The notes under the pieces: generated by a model
The model's database searches: none
Told to the model about the DNA's origin: nothing
Seen by the model: only the letters and a program-made list of their open reading frames with translations
Part shown: positions 12,991-24,630 of the stretch, piece after piece
Numbering within the stretch: position 1 is the stretch's first letter
Layout of the letters: every line of letters starts with the position of its first letter
Translations under genes and position numbers: made by a program
Origin: Ostrinia nubilalis
Lineage: Eukaryota > Arthropoda > Insecta > Lepidoptera > Crambidae
DNA length: 64,000 nucleotides
Direction of reading: 5' to 3'
Assembly (NCBI RefSeq): GCF_963855985.1
Contig: NC_087096.1
Coordinates: forward strand, 2,046,001-2,110,000

Positions 12991-14195
12991 GATAAAAGCA
13001 ATCTAATTGACCTAATACTATTTTTATTACCCTAATGTGATGTGAAATACTATGGAAACTTTGCATATTCAACGACCTCTATCTCCGTATCCCCGCGTAT
13101 TTCAGGATTGTTGTCATACTATGAAATGAAGTACCTACTAGTATTAAGCTTTAATTTAGTATACTTTTTGTTTCTGTTGGTTTAACGCCCAATATGCCCA
13201 TCATCCTTAACGATTAGAAATAACTCTAAAAACTATGAATCTATTGAAGTACCTACTACCTGAGTTAAATTAGTTTATTTTCACTATTATGTTCGTACTA
13301 ATGCTCAGAACACTGTTTTAAATAGTTATTCATAATTATATATATTAATATGTATAAATTGATTTACTAGACTTTTAAGCAGTGAGCATTACATTCATAA
13401 AAAAAACACGTAACAAATAAACTCGTCAAGGAAGCTTTAACTTGCTATTACAATTTGGTCAATCAATCATTTTTATTGCATCAACAAACTAACGAAATTG
13501 ATTTATCAGAAATCGAAAGTGTCTTAAAATAGTTAAATAGGTATGAGTCACACCAGTTGCATATTAAATAATGGCCTAAGGATATAATTCAGCACGATTA
13601 CATAATAGAATTTTGCTATTACTTTGGCAATAAAGTGACGTTAATTTGACAGTCTTGAGATTGTCTACGCCTACGCAGAAGATATGACAAATCAAGTTGC
13701 GATTCAAGACGCTTGGGAAAGTGATTCATTGAGGTAATCAAGGAAGTAACTAAATTAATTGTAACCATAATAATATTTGACAGTTGTCGCTATAAAGATA
13801 AAGTTGACACCTTATGTAATTGCATGTTGATACATTAACTTACTTTACATTAATAAAATTAGTGTAAAAGTTATAAATAAAATAAATATTGTTGGTACAG
13901 ACTTAGGTAATAGGTAAGGTTATTGATATTAATGAGGCTGAAAACATTGAATTTTCGGATAGTTTTAGGATTCTTATAGTTTAGTAGGTTAATGAGTCTA
14001 GAGATGAATCAACGTTAAATCGGAAACAGATAAATTTTTTAAAGCTAAATGAAACAAGATGGCTTTTTCCTTCCTTCTCAAATTTTGAAAGATGGATAAT
14101 CTTGATGAATCACACTCAATAATTTTTTAAATCTCTCAATAATAACCAGTTTCCTGTACCACTAACAAACGTGAGACGTCTAAGAACTTTTTTTT
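12991..14195. other. AT-rich stretch without recognised gene
   Basis: Only the inverted partner (13170-13215) of the 10.8-kb segment was noticed. No exon-like GC rise and no RNA gene seen. Confidence 0.6.
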
Positions 14196-14250
14196 AAATT
14201 TTTTTTTATCCACAACGAGGAAGCTCTTGGCCTGTATCTCACCTGATGTT
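14196..14250 (+). repeat. Dispersed non-LTR 3' piece
   Basis: TTATCCACAACGAGGAAGC and CTTGGCCTGTATCTCACCTG recur in reverse orientation at 32107-32165. Confidence 0.7.
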
Positions 14251-14805
14251 GACTTCTGTATTTAACTACTCTATGCGGTCCGTTTTTGCGTCCGCTCCTT
14301 TTCCTTTCATTTGGCCTTGCGCGCATGCGTGCAGTGTTAACTATGACTCGTTACCCTGATAGGGTCTGCTGAGGTTAAAGACATATTAGAAAAATGTTTA
14401 CTACTTAGATTACAGCAAGTTTTTTGTAATGGTTACAGCTGTTTAACTTTGAGGAATATTGTGAATTGGGTTATTTAAGTGGCTTCTAATTTTTGGTGCA
14501 CTCAAGGAGTGTATAGGATTCTTAATAAACTGTATGCAATGACCTTCACTCTATGTCATATCAAGACCTCTTCATATGATGTTTTTTGTTTCTTTGTTGT
14601 ACTTATTCTGGAATATTCCAAAGGTACTCAACAGAGTGATATTACAAGTGTGTTTGATCCACAGGTTGTGCGAATAAACATTTCAAGTAGGCACAATATT
14701 TGCAGATGACCTTCTGCAAATATTTTGGTTAAATAAAATCGAATACAGAACCTGATGTTGTCTGCCGTCTCACTGATTTACATCTATGTTATATTTTTCA
14801 TATTA

Positions 14806-14925
14806 AGGCTGAGTTGCACCAACTTACTTTTACCGTAACTTTAACAATAACTGGTGCTTTTTGTATGGGGTTTGACAGATTTTTGACGTTTGTTAAAGTC
14901 AAAGTAAGATGATGCAACTCAGCCT
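14806..14925. repeat. Palindromic MITE (GGCTGAGTTGCACCA family) copy 2
   Basis: Ends AGGCTGAGTTGCACCA and GATGCAACTCAGCCT; TTA-like bases flank it. Lies just left of the piggyBac-like element. Confidence 0.95.
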
Positions 14926-15469
14926 TAGTGACTCATGGTTTTCTGAGAAAAAATAAAGCCTATCTATTTTAACCCTATACTTGGCAAAGACGGTTTTGGT
15001 TAATATTTGTGATTTACACTATAAATATTGGATTTAGGACGAGTAAAAATCATGTAAAAAATACGAAAAAAAATCTTAGGTATGTAGTTTTGGAAATATA
15101 GTATGTATCTTTAACTGCACATTGCCAGTTTTGTAGTAAATTAAAACATTGTTTATTTGTTAGTAAAAAATAATTATTTAAATGAAAATTACTACAAAAC
15201 CTTAAGCTATTCCTTATTTGAGAAATAAAAAATAAGTATCTTTAACAAAAAACTGAAAACAAAGTAAAAAACCTACTTCAAAGTCTGTAACGCCTTGCAA
15301 GTATAGCTGCATTTGGATGTATAAGAACCACTCCATCAGCGTCGTTGGAGTACCTCCTGAACCTTACACTCCTCTAACCATCCAGTAGAAGCAAATGCAT
15401 ATAGGACACATAGGAATCCTGCAAGACCATTAAAAAAATACGAGGGATATTGACGCCAACTGGTACCGA

Positions 15470-15890
15470 ACTGTGTTCACGTCTTCGATTGAAGATAATT
15501 TGATACCCAACTTACAGTGGAAACGCAAGATAGCGGAAATGGATCTCTGGAACTCTCTGGGAAACTATGCAGCAGTCGAACTGGCTGAAATTCTTCAATC
15601 ACCAGCTTTATAACCAGAAGCATGCAGCAGCCTAAAAAGGCTGCTCGCTTTTTGGGGGTGATCTGGGTTGTTTGGAGTAGGAAGATAACCACCCAAGAGA
15701 ATCAGGAGGCTAAGTGCGGCTTCTAAATCATCAGATGAAGTGTCACCGCCACTGACTTTCGACCTGGTTCCAGATTTTGGAACCAGAACCAGCATTTTGT
15801 GCGCCTGATTTTGTTGCTGCAGCACAAAGTTGTCCAAAAAACAAAATTCTTTAGTACATGAATTAAAATTCACATCGGCTTATAATTTAC
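15470..15890 (-). other. Unrecognised GC-richer segment within the piggyBac-like element
   Basis: Short open stretches of 92 and 71 codons occur on the minus strand, in overlapping frames with stops between them. Composition differs from the AT-rich surroundings, and the position within the TTAA element suggests a decayed transposase exon. I see no diagnostic Asp triad or Cys-rich C-terminal motif, so this is only a guess. Confidence 0.3.
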
Positions 15891-16330
15891 AGCTTTAAAT
15901 ATTACTAACTAATAACATGATCCCTTTTTATGCGATAAAATCTATGAAAAAAATCATAAAATAAAGTCAACGAGAACCTGGCAATGTGTCTTTAAAGATA
16001 CATTCAAAATTGAAAGTAAATTATTACGTATCTGACAGTGTGCATTTAGAGATACATTCGGACAATTCGCATCGTACAAGAATAATTATACAAGTTTTGG
16101 GATGAAAAAACAGCACTATCATCAAGAAACCTTTATTTACTATCCATATTACTACAGATAATGACCAATATTCTTTAAAAAAAACACCGAAAAGAATAAA
16201 AAATATTAGCTGGTGCGTAGACGCCTGTCAACGGTCTGACATTTTGAATATTACTGTTAAATCTGTGCAGCCTGTAGCGATTCTATACTGTGTAACACAA
16301 TCTGTAGTATTTGGGCTAACGTTATATTAA

Positions 16331-17603
16331 CACTAGAAGTGCCGAAGATTACGACCCCCCTAAAAGCGCCGCTGGGTCAATTTTGTCCCAGCATATATTT
16401 TGTAATATTTCATTAGTTTCAGGCATGAATATTATGGTTAAAACTATTTGTAGTATCCTTAAAAAAAGGTTTATCTATGTAGTTAAATAAATATGTACTT
16501 ATTTCTTTAAATATAAATGTATTCAATTTTAATTTTGAATTAGTAAAAGTCAGATATTTTTGGTTTCATTTAAAAATAGTCACATAGTATGTGGTGTTAT
16601 ACTGTATTAAAATAATGTAATTACTACTTTAACTAGTCATTATTATTTTTAAAGGATAAATAAATATCTTACAAATAATAGTGCACATTTTGCACAAAGT
16701 TTTTTTGTATGGTTTTTTGTCTCTCTGGTGTACTATGTGTTTAGGAATTTTTATAGGTATGGTTATTTTTCTGTTATCTGTACACAAACAGTGAAGTTTT
16801 TTACCAATTACAATGAAAAGTATGTACGTTTAATTTTCAAAATTTTATAAGTCACACATTTTACAAATGTATCAAATCATACAATGTATGAACTGGCTTA
16901 TGTCTAGAAGCCACCTTCCTACTAATATTATAAATGTAAAAGTTAATAAATATTGATGAATTGAAGGATGGATGGACTGATGAATGGATAGGAAGGATGA
17001 ATGGGTGGATATATGCCTGGAACTTGAACTAAGTGAGTATGGATTCATGGTTAGATCAATGGAAGTTTTTTCACTCTTTTACGCAAAAAATAATAAGCCG
17101 ATCTTAATAAAACTTTGCAGTTTTATTGCTAATATACTTCAGAATAACATAATATAGGCTATAATTTAGAATAACATTCAGTTATTTGGTCAAAAAGCAA
17201 CGATAAGTGTCAAGAAATTGGGTCTTTCTATGATAAACTTAATTTCTCACGGGTGAAGTCACAGGCAAAAACTAGTACAATATATTTACATTTCTGCATT
17301 ATCACGAGTCACCTAAACTCTCTTCACCTCTCCACTTTTGTATCTCCTGGAAACAAGGACTCTTCGTCGAATTATTGTGGCAAATACCAGGGTGGGACAA
17401 AAATGACCCAGTGGCGCTTCTAGGTAAAACTGATTCAAAAAAAAAATCTATTAATGTTATATTATCAAAAACATTAAAAAATGATAAAATTCAATAAATC
17501 AGTAAAAGTCAAAAAGTTTCATGAACTTTCGTTGAAAAATAAAAAAGTTAGAGACGATCAAACTCGCGAGTGGGACAAAAATGGGACGGCGGCCTTTCTA
17601 GTG
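16331..17603. mobile_element. piggyBac-like MITE (TTAA-flanked), nested
   Basis: Flanked by TTAA at 16327-16330 and 17604-17607, with inverted ends CACTAGAA followed by GCCG-type sequence. An inner inverted motif, CGCYRCTGGGTCA plus TTTTGTCCCA, appears near 16370-16395 and reversed at 17390-17432. No transposase frame. It carries a Helitron at 16917-17275 and sits within the larger TTAA element. Confidence 0.8.
16917..17275 (+). mobile_element. Degenerate non-autonomous Helitron inside a TTAA element
   Basis: Begins TTCCTACTAATATTATAAAT and ends ACAGGCAAAAACTAG|T. The GC hairpin is eroded, and the left border is preceded by T rather than A. A GATGGATG-rich insertion follows the 5' end. Older than the other copies. 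Confidence 0.7.
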
Positions 17604-18247
17604 TTAAAAAAACATTAAAAAATAGTTTTTGGTTTCTCCCGCATATTTTTGTTTTGGTCAACGTATCTTTAAATGCACAATGCCAAGAAAAGGGTTAAAA
17701 CCGTTTTTCTACTACCTGTAATCTAGTAAAGAGTGACGATACATTCATGCTGCCTTTTCAGCTATCATAAGTTTAGAAAGAAAAGTACTACGTAGGTATT
17801 TTATTTTACACTGTACTACCCAAAGCTTCAGACAAGTCGAAAACAAAATAAATCATTACTAAAAACAGAATAAAATGCACAAAATAAACAAAATTTACAC
17901 CCGCCGTATAATATTCCTTTTAACAGACTAATATTTGCCTCCTCCGTGATGAGGAAAAACGCCCTCTGGAATTTTTCGCACATTTTAACGGAAGAAAAAG
18001 GTTTAGGTGAAAATATTAAAACGGTTAAAAATGTTTGATGAAGTTAATTCGATTAACTAAGTTAAGGTTAAGACTTTTTACTGATGAAAGAACATAAAAC
18101 ATTAAGTACATAAACTGAGATGCTATTAGTTTTTTTGCCGTTTTATAAATTGTTCTATATGCAATTTATTACTGGTATTGGTCCAGTTATTTTATATTTA
18201 AAATGATTATCATAATAATTCCTTATTACCTATCATACATGAAACTA

Positions 18248-18445
18248 CTAGCTGTTGCCCGCGGCTTTACCCGCGTGAAATTCAGTTTGTCACAGATCGT
18301 CGTAAATTATAGCCTATAGGTATGTTATTCTGGGTTATAAACAATAATACTGTAAAGTTTCATCAAAATCCATTCAGTAGTTTTAGCTTGAAAGAGTAAC
18401 AAACATCCAGACATCCAAACTTTCGCATTTTTAATATAAGTAGGA
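18248..18445 (-). mobile_element. Non-autonomous Helitron, 198 bp
   Basis: On the minus strand it starts A|TCCTACTTATATTAAAAAT and ends CAACAGCTAG|T after a GC-rich hairpin. It closely resembles the copy at 57692-57905, including the ACAGTATTATTG and ATAGCCTATA segments. Confidence 0.88.
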
Positions 18446-18739
18446 TTTAGGTATCATATAATAATTTTATAGACCTCACGTGTTTTTTTATTTGAAATTC
18501 TTAATAAATGTTAATGACGGCATTTATGTCTATCACGTGAAACATAAAAGTAGAAAATGAATAATTTTAATCAAAATACTTGTTTTGCATCTATTTTTTA
18601 GCTATTAAGTCTACAAATAAATGTAAAGTCGACGGTATATTAATATTAATTTTTGTTGCAAAAAATAATTACAACCACATAATTAGTATTGGTCTAGCGC
18701 CTAACTCACTCAGTGCGTGAGGGGTGACATTGACATAAT

Positions 18740-18985
18740 CATCATCATCATCATCATCATCATTTCAGCCATAGGACGTCCACTGCTGAACATAGGCCTC
18801 CCCCAATGCTTTCCATGTTGATCGATTGGTAGCGGCCTGCGTCCAGCGCTTCCCTGCTACCTTTACGATGTCGTCGGTCCACCTTGTAGGTGGACGTCCC
18901 ACGCTGCGTTTTCCGGTACGCGGCCTCCATTCCAGAACCTTTCTTCCCCATCGGCCGTCAGTTCTGCGTACTATGTGCCCTGCCC
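18740..18985 (-). mobile_element. RTE 3' end, 5'-truncated, with 11-bp target duplication
   Basis: Encodes AGHIVRRTDGRWGRKVLEW, RPRTGKRSVGRPPTRWTDD and GEAYVQQWTS on the minus strand with an ATG/ATC tail. Flanked by ATTGACATAAT at 18729-18739 and 18986-18996. Confidence 0.92.
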
Positions 18986-19010
18986 ATTGACATAATATGA
19001 CGTGATAGAG

Positions 19011-19626
19011 CATAAAGGACAATGACCAAAAGTGGTCCAAATGTCCACCACTAATCAGACCTATATTGGCTTATAGTCCATTCAATAGAGATTAACTTTC
19101 AGTATGGGACGAAAAAAAAATAAGCTGTCAGTAAAAAGTTATGACCGTATGAAAAATTGTAGTAGGTAGTTTACGCGCTAATCTCAGGAACCTGGTCCGA
19201 TTTGAAAAATTATTTTTGTTATGGATAGCCCATTTATCAAGGATGGTTTTAGATTATATAACATCACCCTATAACCAATAGGGGCGGAGCAGCGACCACC
19301 CGACCATAATTCCAATATTGTTGTCTTTCTTCTGAGCTTTTTTTTTTCTTTTAGCGAGAATCTAACACGGCACACTAAGCGACATGACATAACATGCATA
19401 GATCAATCCAAAATGTGCGATGGATAGAATGATTTCAAGAACATTTTTCGGATGAAAAGGTAAAAAACATGACTTTTCATTCAGTCATAACTTTTTACTG
19501 ACAGCATATTTTTGATTGCGGTTTGGTTATAATGAATCAGTATTTAGTAGACTATTTTACTACATAGGTCTCGTTAGTGGTGGACATTTGGATCACACTC
19601 CATACATTTTTGGTCATTGTCCTTTC
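19011..19626 (+). mobile_element. ~615-bp TIR fold-back element, uninterrupted
   Basis: Ends AAAGGACAATGACCAAAA and TTTTGGTCATTGTCCTTT, with TGGTGGACATTTGGA and GTCAGTAAAAAGTTATGAC as further inverted segments. The central part has AATAGGGGCGGAGCAGCGAC. Reference copy for reading the insertions near 1359 and 3628. Confidence 0.9.
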
Positions 19627-19744
19627 GTTGACGTTTGACGTTACCAAAACACCCTCCCGTGCCGCTCCCATACCTCAGGCACTGACTAAGTTAAGTGCTA
19701 GATCTAACATTGTCGTTTGTACTACGAGTGTAAAATAAACAGTA

Positions 19745-19975
19745 GAATACATTTGTCACCAACCCCTACTCTTCCCGCGGGTGTCGTAAGAGGCGACTTA
19801 GGGACTACACATCAAACAGAGAATGGGCAGCAGCGCTCTCTGAAAAACATCAATCTTTTAAACTGCGATCTCCAACCCACCTGCCAAGCGTGGAGATTAT
19901 GGAAAAACCCTCCACTATAGTGGAGGAGGCTCATAGTCCAGCAGTGGACTGTAAAGGGCTGTTGATGATTACGTT
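19745..19975 (+). mobile_element. Non-LTR retrotransposon 3' end (other family)
   Basis: Contains TCTTCCCGCGGGTGTCGTAA, GGCGACTTAGGG, CAACCCACCTGCCAAGCGTG and GGAGGAGGCTCATAGTCCAG, a terminus commonly dispersed in lepidopteran genomes (recalled). Ends in a GATGATTA tail. Confidence 0.7.
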
Positions 19976-20033
19976 TAAAAGCAGTTTTTAAGGCTAAAAA
20001 ACTTAATAAAATACTTTTCTACAATCCTTTATT

Positions 20034-20183
20034 AGCAGGCCTCCCACTAGGTGGACCGACGATCTGGTGAAGGTCGCGGGAGGTGCCTGGATTTGAGCGG
20101 CACAGGATCGGTCTTCGTGGAAATCCTTGGGGAGGCCTTTGTCCAGCAGTGGACGTCTTTCGGCTGAAACGAACGAACGAACG
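20034..20183 (+). mobile_element. RTE-like 3' end, GAAC-tailed, with 11-bp target duplication
   Basis: Starts GGTGGACCGACGATCTGG after a few bases, ends in CAGCAGTGGACGTC, GGCTGAAAC and a GAAC repeat tail. Flanked by AATCCTTTATT at 20023-20033 and 20184-20194. Confidence 0.9.
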
Positions 20184-20686
20184 AATCCTTTATTGTCTAA
20201 GTTCTGAAAATCCCTTTGAACATTGTTTTACGTGAAATGTAAATGTCCTAAAACTTTGTAAGCTGAAAAGCTGAATATTTTTGATCTTCAAAACCCCTAA
20301 CTTATTGTTTAATTTTTTGTAATCTGTGCCCTTATTGTGGCGGATAATAGTGATTTTAAATTAAAACAGCCGGCAGCATTGTCCTTATTTTAGCTCGCAA
20401 GGGTTAGGCCTGTCGCTCACAGACCTACATGAAAATTTAATATGATAGAGGCCCATCAATATTAATTATTTGTGGCTTGTCTGAAGTTTTTGAACTAACT
20501 TCAGCATGTGGCTTAGTTACTACATTAAATTAAGCGTTAAAAATATAATATCTACACCTGAAAAGAATCTTTCAATTGTCCAGTTTCATATCAACTCCCA
20601 TAACGACATGGGCACAATAACATTCGTATCTTTACAATCAAACAAAGTTCACGACTTTTCTTCCCACTTACTGACAAACTAAATCT

Positions 20687-20804
20687 AGCTGGGTTGCACC
20701 ATCTAACTTTCACTTTAACAAACGTCAAAAATCTGTCAAACTCCATACAAAAAGCACCGGTTATCGTTATAGTTACGATCAAAGTTAGGTGGTGCAACTC
20801 AGCC
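20687..20804. repeat. Palindromic MITE (GGCTGAGTTGCACCA family) copy 3
   Basis: Ends AGCTGGGTTGCACCA and TGGTGCAACTCAGCC; 67 bp before the 10-bp duplication of the 5.5-kb element. Confidence 0.95.
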
Positions 20805-21059
20805 ATCTGTAACAAATATGACACGTTCCTAGTACAGACAACAGCTGCAAGCTAAACGCTCTAGAATCTTATGTAGTTGTAGAGATTGCAAAATCCGGAT
20901 TTTTCTTAAATCCGGTTTTCCGGATTTGTGTTACGTACAAATCCGGATTATCCGGATTTTTCGAATATTGGGTAATTTTTTTAAACCATCAATTTAATTT
21001 AAATATAACGTAGTTTTTTTCAAAAAGATGTAAGTATTTGAAGAAAAGCGTTTTATTAT

Positions 21060-21311
21060 ACAGTGTGAGTCACGTTAAAGTGTACATATGAAAATAAATG
21101 AAACTAGACCTATTTTTATCGACAAAAAAGAGGTCAAAAAATTTTTGATATTTTTTTTTAATTTTTTATAGAATTTTTTTTCTTCCAATTACTTTTTGTA
21201 AAGATAACGTGATAACTTTTAAACTAAGCGGTATATCCTGATCAAATAAAAACAGTAATAATGCTTAATAACAGACAAACCGAAAAAAGAGGAATAAATT
21301 CCATGCGCGAT
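21060..21311 (+). repeat. Extra tandem copy of the fold-back arm start
   Basis: About 250 bp starting AGTGTGAGTCACGTTAAAG duplicates the first part of the left arm (from 21314) in the same orientation, with scattered substitutions. The arm junction is therefore a direct repeat as well as an inverted one. Confidence 0.8.
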
Positions 21312-22458
21312 AATACAGTGTGAGTCACGTTAAAGTGTACATATGAAAATAGATGAAACTAGACCTATTTTTATCGACAAAAAAGAGGTCAATTTTTTTT
21401 TTGAGATTTTTTTTTAATTTTTTATAGATTTTTTTTCTTCCAATTACTTATTGTAAAGAAAACGTAATAACTTTTAAACTAAGCGGTATATCCTGATAAA
21501 ATAAAAACAATGATAATGCTAAATAACAGGCGATACTAAAAAAATACATAAAATACACAAAAAAGGCCAACAAATAATAAAAAATGATACTTTTTGACAA
21601 AAATCTGCTTTTAAATTCGTGTTTTTTTGGTTATTTGATAAATTTCTCGAAAAAATGCCCCTATAACCGGTGGTTTTTATTACTTTGTATTATTTTCTAT
21701 CGTATTACCTTCGTAAAACCAAAAATCGCATGTCTCTATCCCTATCACAACGTTTGCAATGATCGTTTGAACTAAGCCTCTCCGGGCGCGCCATTCAACG
21801 CTTCGTTAACAACGAAACTGAAAATGGCTCTAGATTTGTAATTTTGATAAAGACAAGTTAGATTTCAAATAAAAACAAAAGATTTCGAAGTAAAATAAGC
21901 ATTTTAGTTAAAATTAAAATTGTCTCTACCTGTAGCGGAGAATAATGTTGTGGCAGGCCTTTGTTCAAACGATCATAGCAAATGTTGTGATAGGTATAGA
22001 GACATGCAATTTTTGGTTTTACAAAGATAATACGATAGAAAATAATAAAAAGTAATAAAAACCACCTGTTATAGGGGCATTTTTTGGAGACATTTATCAA
22101 ATAACCAAAAAAATACGAATTTATAAGCAGATTTTTTTCAAAAAGTATCATTTTTTATTATTTGTTGGCATTTTTTGTGTATTTTATGTATTTTTTTAGT
22201 ATCGCCTGTTATTTAGCATTATCATTATTTTTATTTTATCAGGATATACCGCTTAGTTTAAAAGTTATTACGTTTTCTTTACAATAAGTAATTGGAAGAA
22301 AAAAAATCTATAAAAAATTAAAAAAAAATCTCAAAAAAAATTTGACCTCTTTTTTGTCGATAAAAATAGGTCTAGTTTCATCTATTTTCATATGTACACT
22401 TTAACGTGACTCACACTGTATTATCGCGCATGGAATTTATTCCTCTTTTTTCGGTTTG
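21277..22458. repeat. Large fold-back element with ~505-bp arms
   Basis: The left arm (21277 to about 21780) is repeated in reverse at about 21952-22458 with few mismatches; the spacer is about 170 bp. Arms start AACCGAAAAAAGAGG and include GTGAGTCACGTTAAAGTG. The arms are AT-rich, and short open frames in both arms are mirror images with stops nearby, so I do not call them genes. A DNA strand here could form a very long hairpin. Confidence 0.9.
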
Positions 22459-23102
22459 CGCTACATGCTTTCGAAATTATTTGAACTTTGCATTATTTTT
22501 TTCGTTTTAGTACAACTGCATTTCAGAATAAAAACTTGCTTGTACAGTCACGGAATGAAAAGGTTCGTCAGTTTTCAAATTGATTCCTTCAACGAATCGC
22601 GAGCACATATTACCTTTTGAAACTATGTTACAGAATAATCTCGAGTTAAAGAAAATAATCTTTAACTGTTCGTCAGTAAAGTTCAAAATTATTCAGATCA
22701 AAGTTGTTTGACGATTTAACTTACCAAGAAGATTATTATGATTGATAAACTGAGTCGTATAAAACCAAAGGTGGCAATCTGACGTTTTGGTCAAAATTGA
22801 GTTATGGTAGTGGCAACACTGGAAATCTTGATTAAATTTATATAAACTACTCTCTCGGAATCATAAACGGCTATCTCCCATGGTTACAACTGTTTAAAAT
22901 GGCCCTTAGTACCAAATCCGGCAATCTTCTGATACTTAGAAACAAAGATGGCAATATTGTATTCTCAACCAATAGGAAGCCCTCAATTTACACGTCATAG
23001 TATGGCGCATCTACGGAAAGTTCGTTAATTTGCAGTGCCTTTTAAAGTGAATTATAGGTGTCTAAATCATTGCATTTAGTTAAATTTATAATAAAAGTGA
23101 AG

Positions 23103-23198
23103 ATGGAGAGTCACCCAATACCAGAGACTAATAGATACACAAGAAAGCGGCGAAGAAACACAGAAAACTGGAAGAAGAATGTGGCCAAAAAAATGAGG
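23103..23198 (+). pseudogene. Possible first coding exon of a transposon protein (Lys/Arg-rich)
   Basis: ATG in a good context (GTGAAGATGG) opens 32 codons starting MESHPIPETNRYTRKRRRN, continuing with TENWKKNVAKKMR, followed by a splice-donor-like AG|GTTAGT. The basic ENWKKN pattern reminds me of the N-terminus of multi-copy insect proteins of presumed transposon origin; I cannot verify this. It lies 0.35 kb inside the left end of the TIR element 22717-24415, a normal place for a transposase start. The rest of the gene appears deleted. Confidence 0.4.
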
Positions 23199-23430
23199 TT
23201 AGTTTCAATCTAGGGTTGTCCATTTTAAATTCGCGTTAGGGGGCTAGTGTTGGTACAACTGGGCTTTTTAAGACTCTTATATAATTCCGTTGTATGTAAG
23301 TAACTAACTAAGTATGTAAACAAATCTAGGAAATCGATTATAACTTACTCCTAATTATCGTATCGATTTGAAACTTAGAGATCGTATGTAAATCGGATGA
23401 CAATACAATAATTTGGTACAATCGAGCTGA

Positions 23431-23598
23431 GCCCCGATTACGGTAACTTTTAACGTTTCCAATCCAGACGCGGTTCATCGATTCTGCGATACGATTGGTC
23501 AAAACAGCTGACGTACGCTGTTGAACGACCAATCGTATCGCAGAATCGAGAAGCGTGTCTGGATTGTAGACGTTAAAAATTACCGTAATCGGGGCTCT
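23431..23598. repeat. Palindromic MITE, ~168 bp
   Basis: Ends GAGCCCCGATTACGGTAA and its reverse complement; arms of about 75 bp include CGATACGATTGGTC near the centre. Nested inside 22717-24415. Confidence 0.9.
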
Positions 23599-24434
23599 GA
23601 TCTAATCATGGAACCAGAAGGGGAACTTTTCAGAAGAAGAAGAAGAAGAGCTTTCTTCTTAATCCCTTTGAGTTTTGGCTCGTTTGGTTTAAATTGACAA
23701 GTCCGATATAATATCTTTAACAGTGTATTATTTATTTTTATGAAAATATAATTTATTTGCTTTATTTTGATGAATTACATGCTATTTTTGAACTCATAAA
23801 AATCTCCACAGGTATTCAGCTCCATCTACTGAAACTAATTACTGTGAAGAGTTATTGGCTGATACTAGCGAACTGCGTATTTGAAAATACGACTCACAGT
23901 TACAATCGTCTGGTCATAAGTAAATTTGTAATGAGAAAAGTAATTTATTACTGTTTCTAAGAAAGTCTAATTTGAGGCTCATTTATGTGACTAAACATTT
24001 TTATTTTATTAAATAAACAATGAGTAATATTTTTCTTGCTTTGTTTGATTGACAACCCTGCATATTATTTATTTTCAAAATGGCTGCCTATTTAAAACTT
24101 CGTAACAAAAACGGCATTCTGCTCTTAGTTCAGTACCAAATACGGCAATCTTCATTTTTCAATGACAAAGGCGGCAATCTGAATTAAATAATTACGATTT
24201 TTGTCTATAATTATAATATTCTATGTGATTTACGTTGTGTCATTGAATATTCGTAGAAAATGCAATATTTTAAAAATGTTCTTGTTGTTGTAAAAAGTAA
24301 ATCTAGCGTATACAACGTTTTTTTCATTTTTCCGACAATGAGTCAAACTGCAGATGGCCGCCTTTGGTTTTATACGACTCTACTAAAACCTTCTTGTTGG
24401 TTCAACCTGCCATTATCTATTAAATAAAAAAAAC

Positions 24435-24630
24435 TAGAGTAGAACTATAGATGAACTACACTGAAATGTCCCACCGACGACATTGACAGAAGGGCGCCAC
24501 CATCTTCGTGCAACTATAAGGTTTCCACCGTGGCAAAAGTCGGAACTAGCGATCCGCTATTGACGGTGGCCCCCCTGTCAGTGTCAAATAAAGGACAATT
24601 CAGTGTAGTTCATCTATACACTGAACTGTT
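24435..24630. repeat. Small fold-back repeat
   Basis: CTATAGATGAACTACACTGA on the left is mirrored by TCAGTGTAGTTCATCTATA on the right. The interior GGGCGCCACCATC segment also occurs near 5545 in a related, decayed copy. Confidence 0.7.

Larger units (their letters stand above)
14973..17694. mobile_element. piggyBac-like element (TTAA target), 2.7 kb, decayed
   Basis: Flanked by TTAA at 14969-14972 and 17695-17698. Termini are CCCTATACTTGGCA and, reversed, CCCTTTTCTTGGCA. A subterminal motif close to GTATCTTTAAATGCACAATG occurs near both ends and twice in the middle (about 15980-16070). piggyBac-type transposons insert at TTAA and have CCC-starting ends. No intact transposase is visible; a GC-richer stretch at 15470-15880 may be its ruin, but I could not identify motifs. 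A second TTAA element (16331-17603) sits inside. Confidence 0.7.
22717..24415. mobile_element. TIR element with iterated GGCAATCT subterminal motifs
   Basis: Inverted ends contain GAGTCGTATAAAACCAAAGG (left from 22752; reversed at right, ending 24384). A weaker match extends outward to about 22717 and 24415. Inside both ends a motif close to CCAAATCCGGCAATCTTC recurs about six times (22775, 22920, 22950, 24110, 24140 and 24170 regions). It contains the Lys/Arg-rich exon at 23103 and a nested palindrome. Iterated subterminal motifs usually mark transposase binding. Probably an internally deleted transposon; superfamily unknown. Confidence 0.65.

Noticed and set aside
21584..22151. Two nearly identical small proteins on opposite strands (63 and 97 codons)
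   Set aside because: They are mirror images within the arms of one inverted repeat, AT-rich and without motifs, so not evidence of genes.
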